This document shows positions 12,064-23,611 of a stretch of 64,000 nt of DNA, in pieces; positions within the stretch are counted from its first letter, which is position 1; every line of letters begins with the position of its first letter. The stretch covers positions 12,628,381 to 12,692,380 of the forward strand of contig CM030833.1 of NCBI GenBank assembly GCA_018105865.1, written 5' to 3'. Below the pieces are notes generated by a model, which was not told where the DNA came from, did not search any database, and saw nothing but the letters and a program-made list of their open reading frames with translations. The stretch is from Metaphire vulgaris. Lineage: Eukaryota; Annelida; Clitellata; Crassiclitellata; Megascolecidae. Made by a program: the position numbers and the translations under genes.

Positions 12064-12240
12064 TTTCCAAGATTATTTCACACTAAATTCAAAAAATATT
12101 CATGAAATCGTTCATAAGTGCCGCAATTAAAACTCCACGCTAGCGACAGCCCGATGACTCGGCGATGAGCCCGTCCCAAATTTTACACCAATCGCTAAAA
12201 ATGGCGGATGTAAATGCGCAGGCGCCACCTGGCGAATGAT
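12064..12240 (-). promoter_or_regulatory. candidate RSK promoter and 5' UTR
   Basis: The stretch just upstream of the RSK start codon is richer in G+C and CpG than its surroundings. It contains AAAATGGCGG (about 12198-12207), which resembles a YY1 site, and TGCGCAGGCGCC directly after it, which resembles an NRF-1 site. No TATA box is evident. Assignment as a promoter is inference from position, composition and these motifs. Confidence 0.5.
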
Positions 12241-12312
12241 GTATTAACATCTGTTATGGTCGTGACCGCCTAGGCGCCTACATCCGTTGACTGATGCTGA
12301 ACATCTTGAAAT

Positions 12313-12509
12313 CAGTGGCGGCTCCACCGGGGCAGGGGCCCGTGCCAACTTCCCAACCATTTTTGAGAGCCTGGCCCCCTGGTGGCCCCCCAGTTGGGAC
12401 CCTATACTTAATGCTACATACATTAAACAACAAATGGTTGGCCCCCAACTATGATTAGAAGTTGCCCCCCAACGGCCCTCCCACTTGCCAAATCCTAGAG
12501 CCGCCACTG
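12313..12509 (+). mobile_element. hAT-like MITE, CAGTGGCGGCTCC family, copy 1
   Basis: Inverted termini CAGTGGCGGCTCC and GAGCCGCCACTG are flanked by the exact duplication CTTGAAAT (12305-12312 and 12510-12517). The interior contains GTTGGGACCCTATACTTAAT, shared with the copies at 12940-13235 and 35958-36144. Non-coding. Confidence 0.9.
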
Positions 12510-12572
12510 CTTGAAATTCCGCATCCGCAGTTTTATTTGTAGGCCTAGTTTAATCGTCAGTCACATAAAATG

Positions 12573-12747
12573 CAATGGCGGCTCCAGGATTTGGCAAGCC
12601 ACACATTTTCTGGTTTAGTGCCGTTGGGGTGGCAACTTTTGATTCTAAAAACACTAAACATGGGGGCCAACCATTTTTGATGGGTATGTAGTAGTAAGTA
12701 CAGCGTATTATAGTATAGGGTCCCAACAGAGGGGCACTGCATGGAGG
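12573..12747 (-). mobile_element. hAT-like MITE, CAGTGGCGGCTCC family, truncated reverse copy
   Basis: It begins with CAATGGCGGCTCCAGGATTT, the complement of the family's right end. It continues through the complement of the shared interior to GGGTCCCAACAG. The other terminus is lost or decayed and no target duplication was found. Confidence 0.65.
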
Positions 12748-12939
12748 CCAGACATTCATTTTGTTCATCATGTTATCCCTTAACAATGTTGATCACGTGA
12801 GCTTATAATTAGGAACGAGTGACTATTCGAATCAAGCAGACCAGTGTAACTAGGCCTAAACTGCAACTTTATTAAACTAGAATCTCAAATTCAACAAGTT
12901 GTGTCTCGGAATTCAGCTTACAGTAGCCTACAAAGTTAC

Positions 12940-13235
12940 CAGTGGCGGCTCTTTCAATCATTTAAAAACGTAGGCATGTATACTCTGTAATAATTAGAGT
13001 TAGCCCAAGGTGCAGAGCAAAATGAAAAGTTTGACAAATAGAGTCCAGGTTTCGTGGGCACATCTTAAATGGGGCCAGGGGCCCAGTGCCCCCTAATGAG
13101 AGCCTGGCCCCCAGTGGCCCCAGTTGGGACCCTATACTTAATGCTACATACATTAAACAACAAATGGTTGGCCCCCATGATTAGAAGTTGCCACCCCAAC
13201 GGCCCCCCACTTTCCAAATCCTAGAGCCGCCACTG
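12940..13235 (+). mobile_element. hAT-like MITE, CAGTGGCGGCTCC family, long copy
   Basis: Both termini (CAGTGGCGGCTC and GAGCCGCCACTG) and the shared right half are present. The left half has about 120 bp of different sequence replacing the usual G-rich segment. No clean 8-bp duplication borders it, although CTACAAA occurs a few bases outside both ends. Confidence 0.7.
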
Positions 13236-13284
13236 CTACAAACTGCAGGCCTATACATAGTAAAATAATGTCTCTAGAAACAGC

Positions 13285-13470
13285 CAGGGCCTGTTTTAAC
13301 GTACAGTGATACACAAATGTGCAGTGATAAAATGCAATTTTCTGTGCTTTGTGCAGTACGTGTGATAAATTTTCCGGACGACCTTTTTTGCTTAATTGTC
13401 TTTTTAGCGCGGATGTCCACGCATTTTCTGAGTTTAGTGCAGTGATAAATTTTTCTTAAAACAGTCCCTG
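13285..13470 (+). mobile_element. hAT-like MITE, CAGGGCCTGTTTTAA termini
   Basis: The termini CAGGGCCTGTTTTAA and TTAAAACAGTCCCTG are inverted copies with one mismatch. The flanks GAAACAGC and GAAGCAGT match at 6 of 8 positions. GTGCAGTGATAAA-type sequence is repeated inside. The assignment is tentative because the duplication is imperfect. Confidence 0.55.
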
Positions 13471-13479
13471 GAAGCAGTA

Positions 13480-14740
13480 GCCTAATAAAATTTGATTCTA
13501 AAAGCACTTGAAACATGCGAACGCTTTCTTGCGGATTTCAGCGCAAGAAATGTGGCCCCATTTGCACAGCGAATGCATTTGCATCACTCGCATCACATCA
13601 ATCATTCTATTCCCTGTATGTATTGTACTGTATATCCACAATTGTCGCAGGCTTCGTTATCTTCTCTAATGAGCTGCAGCGGGATACCGGGAGATTCCCG
13701 ATGGGCCGCAGAATGCCAAGATATTAAGAAAATACATTTTAAAGTCGAGAAAAGTCCGACTAGGAAACAAATTTAGGTCGCCCCTGCTTTTAAAAACACG
13801 TTTACACTTGATTTGCTCCTCCAAAGTCGTGAAAAATAACATGACACAAGCAAAAACCCATCTAGTTTTTACAGGCTATATAGCCTATGCGCATTTAATT
13901 CTCCGTCTTCCTCGTGCTCTTTGTGCAGTTATTTCACCTGTATGCATACACGAATTGCATGCATACACAAATTACAAATATTTACGCATGCATATGAAGA
14001 TGAATGCGTACAAATGCAAAATCTCTGTGTTTATCAATACGTGTTCATATTTTCATTTGATTAACTTATTTCAGAAATATATCTGCCATAAGCATTTTGC
14101 GCCATTGCTACTCCAGTCAGACGGTGGAGTGTCGACCTAGCGGTTAAGCGAATTTCTCTTATGTACGTTCTAATTTTGCATTATAAAGAGGTGTGAATTT
14201 GACGAAATTGCAAATCACTAGTTTGAAGGCTTCTAGATCAATAACATTTCAAAGTTTCATTCCTTTACGAAAACCGTGATTAATTAAATCCTGTTTAGAT
14301 TCTAGTTATTCAATTCAAAGCTTATTAATTTCTCGAGAAATTTATATTTAATATGCTTTACATTGGCGTCACAAGGTTTGCTCGGCTTTCGATAGGTGGT
14401 GCAGCGACGAACGCCTGTTCAGTCGAATAGTCTGGTACGAGCAAAAAGGGTCATCTCCAGTTTTCAAACTTCCTAGGAGCCCGTGACTACTCTGCCCAGG
14501 GGCCCGAGATTTCTCTCGACAGCCCTGTGGCTGGCAACTGGATTTCCACATTGTACTTGCCCGGGGCCTCCCATTTAGTAAGACTGCCATTGAATGCCAA
14601 CATTTCCCGGACTGCTTTGTCAGGCCAGTCCAACCCTGAACTTGTTGGCTTATTTTTCGTTAATTTTGCCAACTTATCTTCTCATTTAGGTGCCCTGCAT
14701 CACTACGTTGGCGACCATGGACCTCCACGCCTCCCTATCG
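13480..14740. other. intergenic, nothing recognised
   Basis: Mixed-composition sequence. Several overlapping open frames on both strands (13492-13776, 13808-14140, 14527-14964) look like chance. No family, repeat or RNA gene was recognised. Confidence 0.4.
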
Positions 14741-14744
14741 TTTG

Positions 14745-14933
14745 TAGCAGTGGCGTAACTAAGGGAGGTTTGGGGGTTAAAACCCCCTTGGGCGCCGACG
14801 AAAAAAATTCTAAATGTGTTTCCATGCATTTTAAATTTTCGGACGCGTTTTTGAGGGTCAAACCCCTCTTGGGGCTGCTGAGCAAACTTATCATCTTATA
14901 TTGGATACGTTCAGTTATTTTAAGCCAATGCAA
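14745..14933 (+). mobile_element. MITE fragment, CAGTGGCGTAACTAAGG end
   Basis: It starts with CAGTGGCGTAACTAAGGGAG, related to the CAGTGGCGTAGCGAGG termini of nearby elements. An internal hairpin GGGGGTTAAAACCCCC follows. The right terminus is missing and the sequence abuts the LINE fragment at about 14935. Confidence 0.5.
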
Positions 14934-14934
14934 T

Positions 14935-15620
14935 GATTTTAGTATGGGTGAAATATGGGAGTAACAGCACGGTCTAGTGCATTTTGAATTGATTGCAATT
15001 CAATGATGGAGGCCTTGGGAAGGTCGTAGTAGAGGGAGTTACAGTAATCTAATTTGGAGTGAACTATGGAAGTGGCGATTGTGGAGGCAGTTTTGGTATC
15101 AAGACAAGGACGTAGGCGGCGAAGGTCACGAATATGAGTGTAGCAGGCTTTTGAAAGTTGAGAGATTTGTGATTCAAAGTTTAGAAAAGAATCAAATTTG
15201 AATCCAATAGGCCTATTCTTTGCAGCTGGAAAAGGGGTTATTGTGGTGTCAGGAGTCAAAACCAGCTTTGGGTTGTCAATTTTTTAAAGTTGTTGAGGTA
15301 GTCCAATCAAAATAAACTCTGTCTTAGATGGGTTAAGAGCAAAGAGATTAGATGACATACAGGCAGAGATTGATGAGAATGCAGATTCAAGCTCAAAATA
15401 TAGATGCATTAAATGAAGAAGGTGAGAAGGAAAGGAATAGCTGAGTGTCATCGGCATAGAGTTGGTGATTTAAATTGAGGGAATTAATTAAAGACGAAAG
15501 CGGTATGGTGTAAAGGTTGAACAGCACAGGCCCATGAACAGATCCTTGAGGTACTCCAAAATCTACACTGTGAGATAGAGAAATTTGGCCGAGACAGGAC
15601 ACTTGATTTGAGATATGATG
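14935..15620 (-). mobile_element. L2/CR1-like LINE fragment, reverse transcriptase C-terminal half
   Basis: Minus-strand frames read [20 protein letters not shown] and [16 protein letters not shown] (15393-15602), then [20 protein letters not shown] (14939-15259). The GVPQGS and YADD motifs identify a non-LTR reverse transcriptase. Wording is close to the larger element at 58040-60362, so both belong to one family. It is truncated at both ends and frameshifted between 15260 and 15393. Confidence 0.85.
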
Positions 15621-16484
15621 TAAACCAGTATACCGCGCATCACTAGATGGCAGTCACAATTATTGGGCTCCGTTTGTCTTAGTACTCAGTTGTTCTCTTT
15701 TTCAATTGTTTATAATCCCCGTCCATTTTTGATAACATCAAACCAGTTTTATCATTTTATTGTGGTAGTAAATTTTGATGCGACCCATAGTTGTGACGTT
15801 CAAACGCTTTGAACTTTGTTATTGTTTGAACTTTTAGAACTTTATTGATAAGGTTTTAAAGTTCACGAAGTTCAATTCGAATTATCACTGCAAAAGATGG
15901 CCTATAAGTTAAAAGTAGGCCTATAAGTTATTGCAAGAAGCAGCGTGGTTGATTAGCGGTTAAGTAAGTTACAACACTCGATAATACAAACTTTGAATTT
16001 ATACACACACAAACACAAAAGACTCGCATGTAAAACAGATGAGAAGATTGTCAAAGTGCATTGTAACTTAACGACTGCTAAATAAAAGACTGTCCATAAA
16101 TGACGTCACGCACTTAGGGAGAGGGTGCTAAAACATCTGTGACGATGTGTGACGACAGGGGAAGGGGTTTCCAGAAATGTGACGTCACATAATACTAAAT
16201 ATTGTTATTAACACCGCAATGTTATGTTACCGCAAAGTTGAACGTATTTTACACTTATAATTATTATATTTCATTTTAAAAAGAACTTGAAGAAGTTTCT
16301 GAATATCGTTTCGACTATAATAATTATAATGAATATTTTCAAACGAATTCATTGCAATACCTGCTTCATTCAAGAAATAAGTGATTTGAAACATTAATTT
16401 TGACATTGAAAAGATCCGGCACCTCTGAAAAAGTAATTTAACCACTCTGACTGCACCTTAGCGAAGTAGTCGATGGCAAATGGC
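15620..16484. other. intergenic; short fragment of a GTCCATAAA inverted-repeat element
   Basis: Mostly unrecognised. At about 16090-16190 there is GACTGTCCATAAATGACGTC, related to the termini of the elements at 17513-17936 and 34043-34344. It ends near another TGACGTCAC and has no clear second terminus. Confidence 0.4.
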
Positions 16485-16757
16485 CAGTGGCGTAGCGAGG
16501 GGGCAGTGGGGGCTAACCGCCCCAGGCGGCACTTGCTCTAGGGGCGGCATTTTCGAGATATTTTTGATTTTTTTTGATTTTTTGCTTTTCTTTTATAAAG
16601 GTTTTTTGCTTGTCAGGAAATTTAGGTAAGAACGGTTTTTGCTTGTCAAAAAATTTAGGGAAGTTGATTACGTTTTTTGCTTGTCAGAATTTTTCCGGAG
16701 TTCGGAGGCGGCACTTTTTTCTCGCCCTGGGCGACACTTTGCCTCGCTACGCCACTG
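16485..16757 (+). mobile_element. hAT-like MITE, CAGTGGCGTAGCGAGG family, copy 1
   Basis: Inverted termini CAGTGGCGTAGCGAGG and CCTCGCTACGCCACTG. The flanks CAAATGGC and CATATGGG match at 6 of 8. Three copies of TTTTTTGCTTGTC, spaced about 40 bp, fill the interior (about 16600-16690). Non-coding. Confidence 0.8.
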
Positions 16758-16899
16758 CATATGGGGATTTGCGCACATCCTTTGATATAATTCGACGAGC
16801 AGTCTGTCACACAGCGCTTAGAGTCTGTTCGCGTGTGATCAAAGCAGTTGCTTCGCCTTAATTTAATAGAATCGTTCTGACTGAGTAATAAAGCGGACC

Positions 16900-17480
16900 T
16901 ATTCTGGACACGCTACGGGCGTTAGAGGAGGTCTCTAAGCGCCGAGCCGCATGCTTCACCTTTTGCTAAAACTCGCTACCCTGGCGGTGTTTGCTCATTT
17001 TTTATCGCGAAGAACTCGGATCAGTTAATTATTCCTATTACGTGTAACCTCCAAGCTCGCAGAGTCGCCCGCCGTCTAAGTTTCACGCCTACCACGTCGG
17101 ATCACGTGACGTCGGCCCTAGCAAACGAATGCGGTCACCTGTATTAGGCAGGTAAGAAGAGACGGAGGGCACCGCTTGATAAAAAGCCGCCTGCTTTTGT
17201 TATATCTCGTGATCTGTGCTAGCCGTTCAAACTGCTCAGTTTTGCTTAAAGTCGTTCTGTTTACCCGCGATTACGTACGTGATCGTTGGCAGAAGTGGGT
17301 TGTCGTTAGTACGTAGCCTAATTAAGCCTTGAAATAGTTCTAAGCATTTGCTGCTTCTGTTAGCGTCTTGGTTGAAAGTCACCGGACTGGGGTCTTACTA
17401 GATACAATTGCGACTCGAATAATAGTCGACAATTTGGTTGATTTCATCTGCTCAGGTTAGTTAATAATACTTCTTGTAGT
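16900..17480 (+). promoter_or_regulatory. CpG-rich promoter-like patch, target gene unknown
   Basis: A stretch of raised G+C and CpG content in AT-rich surroundings. It holds GATCACGTGACGTCGG (about 17099-17114), combining an E-box and a CRE-like site. It also has the TATA-like GATAAAAAGCC near 17178 and good plus-strand donor consensus (CAGGTAAGAAG near 17150). No coding exon follows nearby. It could be the start of the gene whose coding begins at 29846, or of a non-coding transcript. This is inference. Confidence 0.3.
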
Positions 17481-17512
17481 AAATTTACAGAATGTTTGTT
17501 GTATTGGCCGTT

Positions 17513-17936
17513 GGGGGCTGTCCATTAATTACGTCAACAAAATAGGGGTAGAGGTTTGAAAAAGTTTGACAGTTGTTGAAAAGGAGAGGTGGGTTAAGAG
17601 AAGTTGACGCCAACAATTTCATTTTTTGCATGATAAAAATAGGAAATTTCATGAAATACTATTTATTACAATGGAAAAAAGCCTGACAAGCAAAAAAACA
17701 AGGTCATCATCATCACATTATGACACTTGATGAACAAAAGAAAGGGGAAATGGTCATCGCCGCAAAAATAATAACCTTCTAAATTTTTAGGGAGACCCGT
17801 CACTGATCTTAGTTGGGGGCGGGTCAAAAGTTTTTGACATAATTATAGGGGGTCACTGAGAGTTGACAGTTGCTGACAAGGAGTGAGGGGGTCAAAAATT
17901 GCCCAAAAATTGTTGACATAATTAATGGACAGTCCC
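17513..17936 (+). mobile_element. inverted-repeat DNA element, CTGTCCATTAATTA termini
   Basis: The left end GGGCTGTCCATTAATTACGT and the right end TAATTAATGGACAGTCCC are inverted copies. The interior contains GCCTGACAAGCAAAAAAAC (17682-17700), the module seen in the hAT-like families. The target duplication is unclear (perhaps TT), so the superfamily is not assigned. Non-coding. Confidence 0.7.
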
Positions 17937-17939
17937 TTG

Positions 17940-19155
17940 AGCGAATCTTCGACAATTGTGGTATAATTTAATGGATAATTTTGACGAATTTCAGTGCATG
18001 TTTTGCGCTTGTTCGCGCGCGAGAGTGTGTGTGTTCCGAAGATCGTTTGAAGCAGAATCGTGTAAAATTTCTTAATTTTCATATCTTTGTTAATCTCTAG
18101 ATTTGCAGTGGAGATTTAATAAAAAGATAGATCGTTTTCTTTACTAACGGATAGCTCAGTGTGTATGTAGGCTTATCGATGACTTCGAATCAATGTAGCC
18201 TACATGTATGATGCCAAGCGGGAGCGATGTAATCGGACATTTCTATATGTTGTTCGGATTTCTATTGTTAGATAATTTTCAATTTATTCCGTCATTCAGA
18301 GATGAAATTCAAATGTAAAGCTTGGCACTGCCTTGTCACAAATCGCAATAAACCGCCCCTAGAGCAAATAAGCCTATCCTGCCCTATGGATGATGCCTAT
18401 ATACCCCTGTTGGTTTACTCTCTATTCGCAAATGCCGACAGGACTGATGTTGCCCCCAACACGATTTGTGTTCTTTAGCGCCTGTCAATCTGTAGGAAAT
18501 TTTGAAAGGTTTTTTTGAGAGCCCTTATTGCGCTTGTGCGCAATGAGCTGTGAAAAAACTAGTGTTTGCCTATAGACGGCAGATACCGTGACACGGATGA
18601 CAGAATAACTCGGAAGACTGTAAGACGTTCCAGTTGGCTGATCGCATGCAATCAGATTGAGTTTGCTCTTGAAGATCGCACTAACCCACCTGCACTCAAC
18701 ACAATGCCTCTGAGCGGTTCGAAACCATGCAATATAAACAACTATATGCGACTCAATGACGCCCAGTTCATCCTCTAGGCCTATAGTCTAGACTCATTGG
18801 CATGCCATGACACGTAAGTTATAAAAGGTAGACAAATAGATGTCAGAGTTATAATTATTCGGTGGTTGCACTGTAGTCTTTGGCATCTATCGTGACTAGT
18901 GCTGCTTCTTCGTCCTTGCGTTCGTGGTGCACAGAAGCGCTCCAATATTGTTGACAATAACTTGAACGATGTACCAATATTTTCAACCTATGTGGTACAA
19001 CACGTGTTAACTCTGATAGACAGTAGGCCTACAGTATATATCTGTTTTGCAGAGCATCGTTGTCATTCTTGGCCGTGGTCTTTGGTAATTCTAATCATCA
19101 ATAAGGCTCAGACTAAAATTTGCCTAAAAGAAGATAAGTGCTGATAAATATTTCA
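17940..19155. other. intergenic, nothing recognised
   Basis: No gene or repeat identified. Several TAGGCCTA 8-mers occur (see findings). Confidence 0.4.
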
Positions 19156-19156
19156 A

Positions 19157-19159
<3 letters not shown>

Positions 19160-19229
<70 letters not shown>
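19160..19229. repeat. (GA)n microsatellite
   Basis: About 70 bp of GA dinucleotides with one GGGAGAG interruption at the end. Confidence 0.95.
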
Positions 19230-19734
19230 GTCTCGCAGCGAGGGTCTCGCCGCCTTCAATAGGCGTTTTCTATCTAGTCATTTGCTGTCAAAACTCTCAA
19301 AGTATCAAAATATTGACGAGGGATCTCAAATTTCCAAATTTACCTGTGATACAGACATGTATGATTTGTAGTCTACAGCTGCAGAAAAATTGGCCGTGTT
19401 GACGATACTAAAATTCTACAGCAGGATCTGAAGAAACTGTTTCAATTGTCTGTGGGCTGTTTGATATGGAAAAATGTTCTGCAATGCATGTTGGTAAATC
19501 TAAGCATGGCGTTGAATGTGCTTGGGGAGAGTCTGAACCATCGCAGAGGAAGAAAGCGACATGACGGGGGGGGTGATCATCCATGGAAGTATGAATCCAT
19601 TTTGACAATGAACTGATGCAGCAAAAAGGGGAAACCGGATGTTATATGAATGACGAAAATAACAATAGTGAGTCGAGACAAAGACATAATCTTAAAACTA
19701 TATAAGTCATCCAGTAAGGCCACATCTACATGTA

Positions 19735-20165
19735 GAGTGCTGCGTTCAAATATGGAATCCAGTTTTGAAAAAAGGATATAGAGCTTTAGCATTAGTTCAA
19801 AGACGAGCAAACAAAATAGTCAATGGATGCCATAATTTTAAGAGCTGTGAAAAAAAGACTTCAATATTGTGGATTGGCCACATTAGAAGGGAGAAGAAAG
19901 AGGTGGTTTTGATAGAAACATACAAAATAGTGACTGAGAAAGTAGATGTGCCATACGATCGATTCTTTACATTAGCATATTGTAGCAGCAACAGAGATCA
20001 CAAATGTAAACTCTACTAGAAAAATTAATGGCGGGACCAAGGATTAGGAACAAAATATTTTTAGTGCTAGAGCAGTGGATTTATGGAGCACTTTGGAGGA
20101 CGAAAAGGCAGTAACAGTTGAATCAATGAATGAATTCAGAAGTCATTCAGCCTAGGACAACTGGA
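19735..20165 (+). mobile_element. degenerate LINE, region C-terminal to reverse transcriptase
   Basis: The translation reads WNPVLKKGYRALALVQRRAN and then LATLERRRKR and LIETYKIVTEKVDVPYDRFF. This is the conserved tail after RT in many LINEs (VWSP.LKKDI..LE.VQRRAT...LE.RR.RGDLIETYKI). Frameshifts separate the blocks and stops follow 20019. It is a dead fragment. Confidence 0.75.
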
Positions 20166-20169
20166 TTCT

Positions 20170-20610
20170 TAAATGTTAAGAGTATAATTAGGCATATAGT
20201 CTTTTTCATACAGGTTGAATGCCTCGTAAAGCACTTGAAATTGCGTTGTTATAGGCTACTATACAGCGCAGTGCTAGGCTACTAGCGCGTCTAATCACCA
20301 TATCAGCAGAACAATTGAGACACCTGTTGAGTCTGAGCTTTGATCTATCCATTCCTGGTCTTCTGTTGCTAAATGACCGACGAAGACGTTAATTATTGAA
20401 ATGTTTTTCACTATAGACACAATTTAGCAACGTAAAGGCGCTTACAGTACAGTTAAGGGAAAGGTCAGACTGCGCTACTACTAATTAATCAGTTTAATTA
20501 ATCCCTCCTTCTAGTTTATATGGTAGTTATGTAAAACCAATCTATCTCGCATTTGGAGCGGGAACGGCGTCGATACTCGATAGGCCTAATGTCCATCTGC
20601 ACTGGACATA
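20170..20610. other. intergenic, nothing recognised
   Basis: Unremarkable mixed sequence without a clear frame or repeat. Confidence 0.4.
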
Positions 20611-20616
20611 GAAGTA

Positions 20617-20858
20617 ATTGACGTAGCCACGGGGAGGATGGGGTGTGGCACGAGAGGCCCGGCCCCTATTTGGACTGGGACCTGTCCCGGGATTTGCACA
20701 CAACCGTTGAGTAGTTGGGTGGGGGATAGTATTATGTGATCGAGGAGAATGGATGGATGTGAAATCGATTGAAACGACAAGGTTTTTTATCGTCAAGACA
20801 TGGGTCCGAAAATGTCGATGTGCCCCGGCCTATTCCGGAATCCTGGCTACGCCACTGC
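20617..20858 (+). mobile_element. degenerate MITE with GTAGCCACGGGG and CTGGCTACGCCACTG ends
   Basis: The right end resembles the CAGTGGCGTAGC terminus of nearby families and the left end is a decayed inverted version. ACGACAAGGTTTTTTATCGT inside resembles the shared module. No target duplication was found. Confidence 0.4.
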
Positions 20859-20859
20859 T

Positions 20860-22204
20860 TGAGATGATATTTCATAACTTAATAACTCTGCATGCTCAGC
20901 TTTTAGGTATAATATTGGACAGTTTTTTCTTCTAAATTTAAGAAAATGCGTTTGAAATCGGAGATTTCAGGAAGAGCATAGGCCTATAGCAATAAGAACC
21001 AAGTTCACTCTTACTAATCAAAGCATTTGTCAGTAGTCAGCCTACACCGTTACAATTTCAAACACAATTTGACATAATTTGGTAGCAGGATTCGATTTTT
21101 TCAAAAAGGCAATGAATCTGGACTACCGGCTACCGGCATCGTCTACCTCCACTGCGGACTCAGGCGCCTAAGGACCAAAGTTTAGACACTCACTCATCTT
21201 CGGCCATTATAGAGGAAGGTACACACTTCCCGACCTCTAAGATAAACCAAACTTTATCTCAGTATACCCTTGAACCGGGCCCCTGGACAGAACAGTCGAG
21301 GGGCCCTCAAAGTGGCGACGACCTTTTTTGTTTGTCAGTATTTTCAGGAGGCAGTTAAAACTTAAAGCTGTCTTGTGCCTTGTTGACGGGCGCCCCAAAC
21401 GCTCCTGCGTCTCAACCATAACCAAACCCTAACTGCCCAGGCCATCGTTCTAGCGTATCTGGTCCATAAATCCATAAATGCCTTAGATTTCTAAAAGCTG
21501 TCGTGGGACTTGGTGGGAGGCTATTTCTCTATCTTTTCCGCTAGTAATTTTTCCGCCCCTCAAAAAATTGCTGACCCTCAAAATGCCGCCCCTAGGAACG
21601 TGCCGCCCGGGGCGGACAGCCTCCCCGCCCCTTCCTCTGCCATTTCACTTTTTAAAACGATAGTTTAGGCTTCGCTATTTTGTTCCACCCTCTTGTTAAA
21701 AAGTTTCAATCTGTAACCTCCAATGCTGCTATAGTGTGCCGATGTAGAGAATCTCTCGTATAGAGCATTTACTTTCTCAATCATTATTTTCTATGGTTGT
21801 ATCAAATCTCCCCGATCCTTGACAAAGTCGTTAGAATCAACGGTGAAGTCTGTGAATTGCGAGGAGAATTACGATAGTCCAGTCGATTGGCGACTTGATC
21901 TCACATTCAAAGGAAACAATCTAAGCTGTTGCAACTGTTTTCCGCTCACTACACACTGACATGTGCACAGCACTGCTGCCTGCTGCCATGGTTAAGACAG
22001 CCAACCAAGTTGTGCTATTCTAATCTCACGAGCCTTTCATTGCCTGTGCTAATATTTGTTTGTGCACGAGCAATAAACACCTTTTATACTGTAGATTGTA
22101 AAATATGCCGTCGAATTTCTTTGGACCGATGCGCGTAATAATAATAATTAGCCAGCTAAAAACGTGCGCGCAATTCATCTTCAATCAGTCCTAATACCGT
22201 CTAT

Positions 22205-22205
<1 letters not shown>
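20860..22205. other. intergenic with decayed G-rich MITE pieces
   Basis: Fragments such as GACGACCTTTTTTGTTTGTC (about 21317) and CGCCCGGGGCGGACAGCC (about 21604) resemble interiors of nearby hAT-like families. No complete termini were seen. The remainder is unrecognised. Confidence 0.4.

Positions 22206-22236
<31 letters not shown>
22206..22236. repeat. (AAGT)n microsatellite
   Basis: About eight tandem AAGT units. Confidence 0.95.
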
Positions 22237-22237
<1 letters not shown>

Positions 22238-22571
22238 AATCTCGTTAATTTCTATTTCTATATGCTTTTAAAAGCAGCACCGAAGTAGTTCCTTATTCCT
22301 AGGCGCTTATTACAATGTGAGAGAAAATTCTGACCGTTTCGGATTCAGGCAAAACGGAGTCGGCTAAAAGGAAGAGAGGTTGGAATACCACGCAAAGTGT
22401 TCGTTATTTGAGAATCAGAGCAGTGAGGGGGGAAAGAATTTCTAATAGTTTCATTATGCTAAATAAGTTAGTTAAATGAGTTAATTGACAGCATGACAAC
22501 TTCCCCTTGCTATGCATGGAGTGGACTAGTGGACTAAGTGCAGAGGAAGTCAGTAAACACTGACTAGGTGT

Positions 22572-22820
22572 CAGTGGCGTAGCGAGGCAAAGTGCCGCCC
22601 GGGGCGAGAAAAAAGTGCCGCCCTCAATTCTCCGAAAAAAGTCTGATAAGCAAAAAACGTTATCAACTCTCCAAAAAGTCTCTGACTGACAAGCAAAAAA
22701 CGTTATCAACTCTCCAAAAGTCTCTGACAAGCAAAAAATCTAAGAAAACTCGAAAGTGCCTCCCCTAGAGCAAGTGCCGCCTTGGGTGCTTCGCCACCTC
22801 TGCCCCTCGCTACGCCACTG
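22572..22820 (+). mobile_element. hAT-like MITE, CAGTGGCGTAGCGAGG family, copy 2
   Basis: Inverted termini CAGTGGCGTAGCGAGG and CCTCGCTACGCCACTG. The flanks CTAGGTGT and CTAGGTGG match at 7 of 8. The interior holds three copies of GAYAAGCAAAAAAC (about 22642-22735), two of them followed by GTTATCAACTC. Non-coding. Confidence 0.88.
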
Positions 22821-22977
22821 CTAGGTGGTTCCCCTCCCTCCCTCACAAATACCGCAAAGAAAGCACGTCAGAAGACTACCTTCTCACCTTCTACTCGCGC
22901 CTCGTTTCTTACTATTGCACTCAAGTTCATAGTTGAAGCCTAAACTATCGGTTTCTTATCAAACGGATCTAAAGCCA

Positions 22978-23045
22978 GGAGCGCATCTGAGTAGAATATA
23001 AGAGTCGCGATATGTGTTCCTTAGTACATTACATTACATCATCGT
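22978..23045 (+). mobile_element. LINE 3' tail remnant (ACATT repeat)
   Basis: AGGAGCGCATCTGAGTAGAA followed by TACATTACATTACATC matches the 3' end of the LINE at 45184-46100 and the deleted copy at 31390-31610. No coding sequence remains. Confidence 0.6.
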
Positions 23046-23484
23046 AAGAGTTCTGATCTGACGAGTCAGTGAAATTTCTTTTGAAAAGAAATTATCGATT
23101 TATTGCAGTAATCTAGTTAACGAGTATATGAATGTATTGTCTTAGTCCACGTGATCTTGTAGATTTCGCCAATTAAAATCAATTAGTCATAATGCTTTCT
23201 GTTAGATATTTGGTTAGGTTTGTCATCTTCCAGAATACGGTCCTCCTGTTTACAATCGATTTTGCCGCGTATAATCCCGGTTGATTTAATGGGTCTTGAC
23301 AAATAATCGCCTGAAATCTTGGTCATGTATCACGAATCTACATAATCTGGCAATCAGTTGTGCTAATTAATTTGGACGTGATTATTGAGTCATACTGGAA
23401 TGCTTTATTGACGAGATATACAAAAATATCACAAATGTCGCCGCATACATTAAAACAGTCTTTCGTGTGTGTGTGTGTGGGGGC

Positions 23485-23611
23485 GGAAGATGGCAGAGTG
23501 GGTTATGCGCTATAGCGGTAGGCTGACGGAGCGGGTTCAAGCCTCGTTAGCGCCCCTTAGTGGCTTTCAGTGCCTTTCAGGCTTTCACACATGCAGTAAT
23601 GCCTCCTAAAC
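23485..23611 (+). mobile_element. tRNA-derived SINE head, copy 1
   Basis: A perfect pol III A box (TGGCAGAGTGG, 23491-23501) and B box (GGTTCAAGCCT, 23534-23544) lie about 33 bp apart, as in a tRNA with a long variable arm. The same head recurs at 38885-39001. The SINE body is interrupted at 23612 by a hAT-like element. Confidence 0.8.

Noticed and set aside
12244..13153. Overlapping minus-strand frames sharing the peptide MYVALSIGSQLG
   Set aside because: The shared peptide comes from copies of one non-coding MITE family, not from a gene family.
14527..14964. 145-codon plus-strand frame
   Set aside because: No recognisable similarity; it runs through a MITE fragment and into a LINE piece.
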